52,615 nucleotides of DNA from an uncultured Clostridia bacterium. Lineage in GTDB: Bacteria > Bacillota > Clostridia > Christensenellales > UBA1242. The DNA is taken from assembly GCA_937992055.1 (NCBI GenBank), contig CALKLQ010000034.1, positions 1 through 52,615 of the forward strand, given 5' to 3'. Positions 51,034 through 52,615 of this stretch are shown piece by piece. Positions within the stretch are counted from its first letter, which is position 1, and the number at the start of each line of letters is the position of its first letter. The translations under genes were made by a program, and so were the position numbers. The notes beneath the pieces are model-generated. The model was not told the origin of the DNA, made no database searches, and worked only from the letters and a program-made list of their open reading frames with translations.

Positions 51034-51507
51034 TTATTGTAATAGAATTCCACCTTTTACAAATTCAAAGACGCTAGAAAGCATTTCCTGTTTTGAAATT
51101 TCTGATATAGTAAAATTATTGTCAAATTCACCTTCTAAACCAAAGTTTTTGTTGTCGTTATATTTTATAAACTCAGTCAAAAAAATTTCTGCTTGATATT
51201 CCACATCAAAATCTTTTCCATTATAATTCCAAGTTTTGAAATACGTTGTTATCCCAAGAGATTTAATAATGTTAACATGCATATTTAATTCTTCTATCAA
51301 TTCACGTTTTATAGCAGTTACCTCATCTTCTCCCTCATCTATTCCACCGCCAGCAAGTGAAAATTTATATCTTCCTTTTTTATTTTGCAAAACTACAAAC
51401 TTACCATCTTTTTTTATAACTGCATAAACTTTTCTAAACGGCTTTTTAAGGCAATAAAGTTCATAAGCATATTTTGCTTTTTTTAAATAATATTCTCTTT
51501 GACTCAA
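51034..51507 (-). CDS. Nudix hydrolase
   Basis: The 157-aa protein has a full Nudix box at residues 54-75 (GGIDEGEDEVTAIKRELIEELN; G-x5-E-x7-REL-x-EE). Such enzymes cleave nucleoside diphosphates linked to another group; the substrate is unknown. The start is TTG at 51507, supported by AAAGGAG five nt upstream. It is convergent with the oxidoreductase gene. Confidence 0.88.
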   Translation of the reverse strand: MSQREYYLKKAKYAYELYCLKKPFRKVYAVIKKDGKFVVLQNKKGRYKFSLAGGGIDEGEDEVTAIKRELIEELNMHVNIIKSLGITTYFKTWNYNGKDFDVEYQAEIFLTEFIKYNDNKNFGLEGEFDNNFTISEISKQEMLSSVFEFVKGGILLQ

Positions 51508-51710
51508 ATACTACTCCTTTGACGATAAATAACAAAATATATAATATTGCTAAAGTTAAAATTTTAATGCAAATCTTTGACTCACATAATTTTAAATAGC
51601 TTGGATAATTTGAAAAATAACCTTTTATCTTTAACCTTAATTATGTATTAAATTATATTAATTATTATTTTTTCATAACTCAAATTATAATATCAAAAAC
51701 TTTAATATTA

Positions 51711-52067
51711 TATTTTAAAATTCCTGATGAATTATATTATGCGGCAAAAGTTGATGGAACTAGTAATTTTAAATATTTATTAAAAATTATGATTCCTATT
51801 GCAATGCCAACATTAATTACAATTACGATTTTAAAATTAATGGGTTCTTGGAATGCATATGTTTGGCCTACAATGGTAACTCAAAGCGAGGATATGCGTT
51901 TAATCAGTAATGGTTTAAGAAACTCATTTTCAGATAGTGAAGGCCGTTCTACACAAGGTAGACAAATGGCAGCAGCTACTGCGGTTTTAGCACCACTTCT
52001 AATTATGTTTATTTTCTTAAGAAAATATATTATGCGTGGGGTTTCGCGTAGCGGTATTAAGGGCTAA
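51711..52067 (+). pseudogene. ABC sugar transporter permease, 3' part only
   Basis: The frame encodes YFKIPDELYYAAKVDGTSNF, the EAA loop of MalG/LacG-type permeases that contacts the ATPase, then LMGSWNAYVWPTMV and a final membrane helix, ending RKYIMRGVSRSGIKG. The usual 150-170 N-terminal residues are missing; upstream of about 51710 the frame shows nothing homologous. Arginine codons are mostly CGT, unlike AGA elsewhere in the window. Confidence 0.82.
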
Positions 52068-52087
52068 AACAAACAATTTTGTTTTAG
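52064..52087 (+). promoter_or_regulatory. Hairpin covering the permease stop codon
   Basis: A perfect 10-bp stem (CTAAAACAAA/TTTGTTTTAG) with a 4-nt loop includes the TAA stop. No T-run follows. It may stabilise or process the transcript between permease and lipoprotein, as seen in other transporter operons, or be a weak terminator. Confidence 0.5.
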
Positions 52088-52127
52088 AAATATAAATTTG
52101 AAAAATAAAAAAGGAGAATTTACAAAG

Positions 52128-52615
52128 ATGAAAAAACTGAATAAGATTGCACTTTTCTTATTATTAGTTATTTGTGGGGTTGTTGCTACTGGCTGTGGCG
52201 GTGGTAATGACGATGATCGTATAGAAATCGAATATTGGCATGCTAATGGAGCCGCTTTGACAACAGTATTAGAAGAAATCAAAGCAGATTTTGAGGCTAA
52301 AAATCCAGATTACAAAGTAAAGTTAGTATCATATGGAGATTACAATACATTAAGAGATACAATTACATCAGCAATCGCAGGAGGAATAGCACCGACAGTA
52401 GCACAAACATATCCAGATCATATATCATTATATCTAGAAGGAGAAGCATTACAATCACTAGATAAATATATTAATGATCCAGTAAATGGAATGAGTAAAG
52501 AAGAACAAGCACAATTTATAGAAGGTTTTTGGGCAGAAGGAACAATATATGATACAGCAGGAACAAGATATGGAATGCCATTTAATAAATCAACAGAATT
52601 GATGTATTATAATGC
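52128..52615 (+). CDS. ABC transporter solute-binding lipoprotein (3' end outside window)
   Basis: The first 162 residues are present. A signal peptide (MKKLNKIALFLLLVICGVV) ends in the lipobox ATGC with the lipidated Cys at 23. The mature part (IEIEYWHANGAALTTVLEEIKADFEAKNP) is typical of sugar-binding proteins of the MalE/extracellular family 1 class. AAGGAG lies 10 nt upstream. It follows the permease, the reverse of the common order. The second half of the visible gene uses A-ending codons almost throughout. Confidence 0.88.
   Translation, partial: MKKLNKIALFLLLVICGVVATGCGGGNDDDRIEIEYWHANGAALTTVLEEIKADFEAKNPDYKVKLVSYGDYNTLRDTITSAIAGGIAPTVAQTYPDHISLYLEGEALQSLDKYINDPVNGMSKEEQAQFIEGFWAEGTIYDTAGTRYGMPFNKSTELMYYN

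Overview
The window is AT-rich DNA from a low-GC, Gram-positive, endospore-forming bacterium. The evidence is a complete spoIIIAA-AH operon with dacF, ytfIJ (gerW), yunB and CotF-like genes, Firmicutes-type gene orders (ylxM-ffh-rpsP-khpA-rimM-trmD; asp23-nusB-xseA-xseB) and strong AGGAGG-type ribosome binding sites. An uncultured Clostridia lineage is the best guess; this is inference from gene content only.

Layout. 1-2.6 kb: 3'-cut gene for a large cell-surface protein (BspA-like plus InlB-type repeats). 3.3-7.9 kb: division/wall cluster murA-divIB-ftsA-ftsZ on the minus strand. 7.9-8.4 kb: GC-richer intergenic patch with a 28-nt direct repeat and hairpins. 8.4-14.9 kb: translation and protein-targeting cluster (cmk, ylxM, ffh, rpsP, khpA, rimM, trmD, a small nucleotidyltransferase-like gene, rbgA, yraN, rplS with its own promoter and leader). 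15.1-19.6 kb: pheS-pheT and an RluA-family pseudouridine synthase on the plus strand. 19.9-24.4 kb: asp23-nusB-xseA-xseB-proS-HD hydrolase operon. 24.6-26.8 kb: GLUG-repeat surface protein. 27.2-36.7 kb: sporulation block (spoIIIA operon, dacF, ytfJ, ytfI, a membrane class III nucleotide cyclase, yunB). 36.7-42.6 kb: plsY, der, frameshifted pepD, and a metal-efflux P-type ATPase with a CadC-like repressor and operators.

42.6-51.5 kb is accessory DNA: structured intergenic repeats, two exported proteins of unknown role (one with a zincin motif), RadC-like and YetF-like genes, tRNA-Tyr with a decayed tyrosine integrase next to it, and a small type II CRISPR array without cas genes. The array's repeats resemble those of type II-C systems and end in an extended -10 promoter. 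Beside the array, on the opposite strand, lies a candidate tracrRNA (anti-repeat, hairpins and U-tract). CotF-like genes, a frameshifted FAD oxidoreductase and a Nudix hydrolase follow.

From about 51.7 kb to the end the sequence begins abruptly inside an ABC sugar-permease gene and continues into a lipoprotein substrate-binding gene. Codon use there is unlike the rest of the window, suggesting horizontal transfer, a rearrangement or an assembly chimera.

The most interesting parts are the cas-less CRISPR array with its putative tracrRNA beside a tRNA/integrase scar, and the family of dispersed, strongly folded intergenic repeats.
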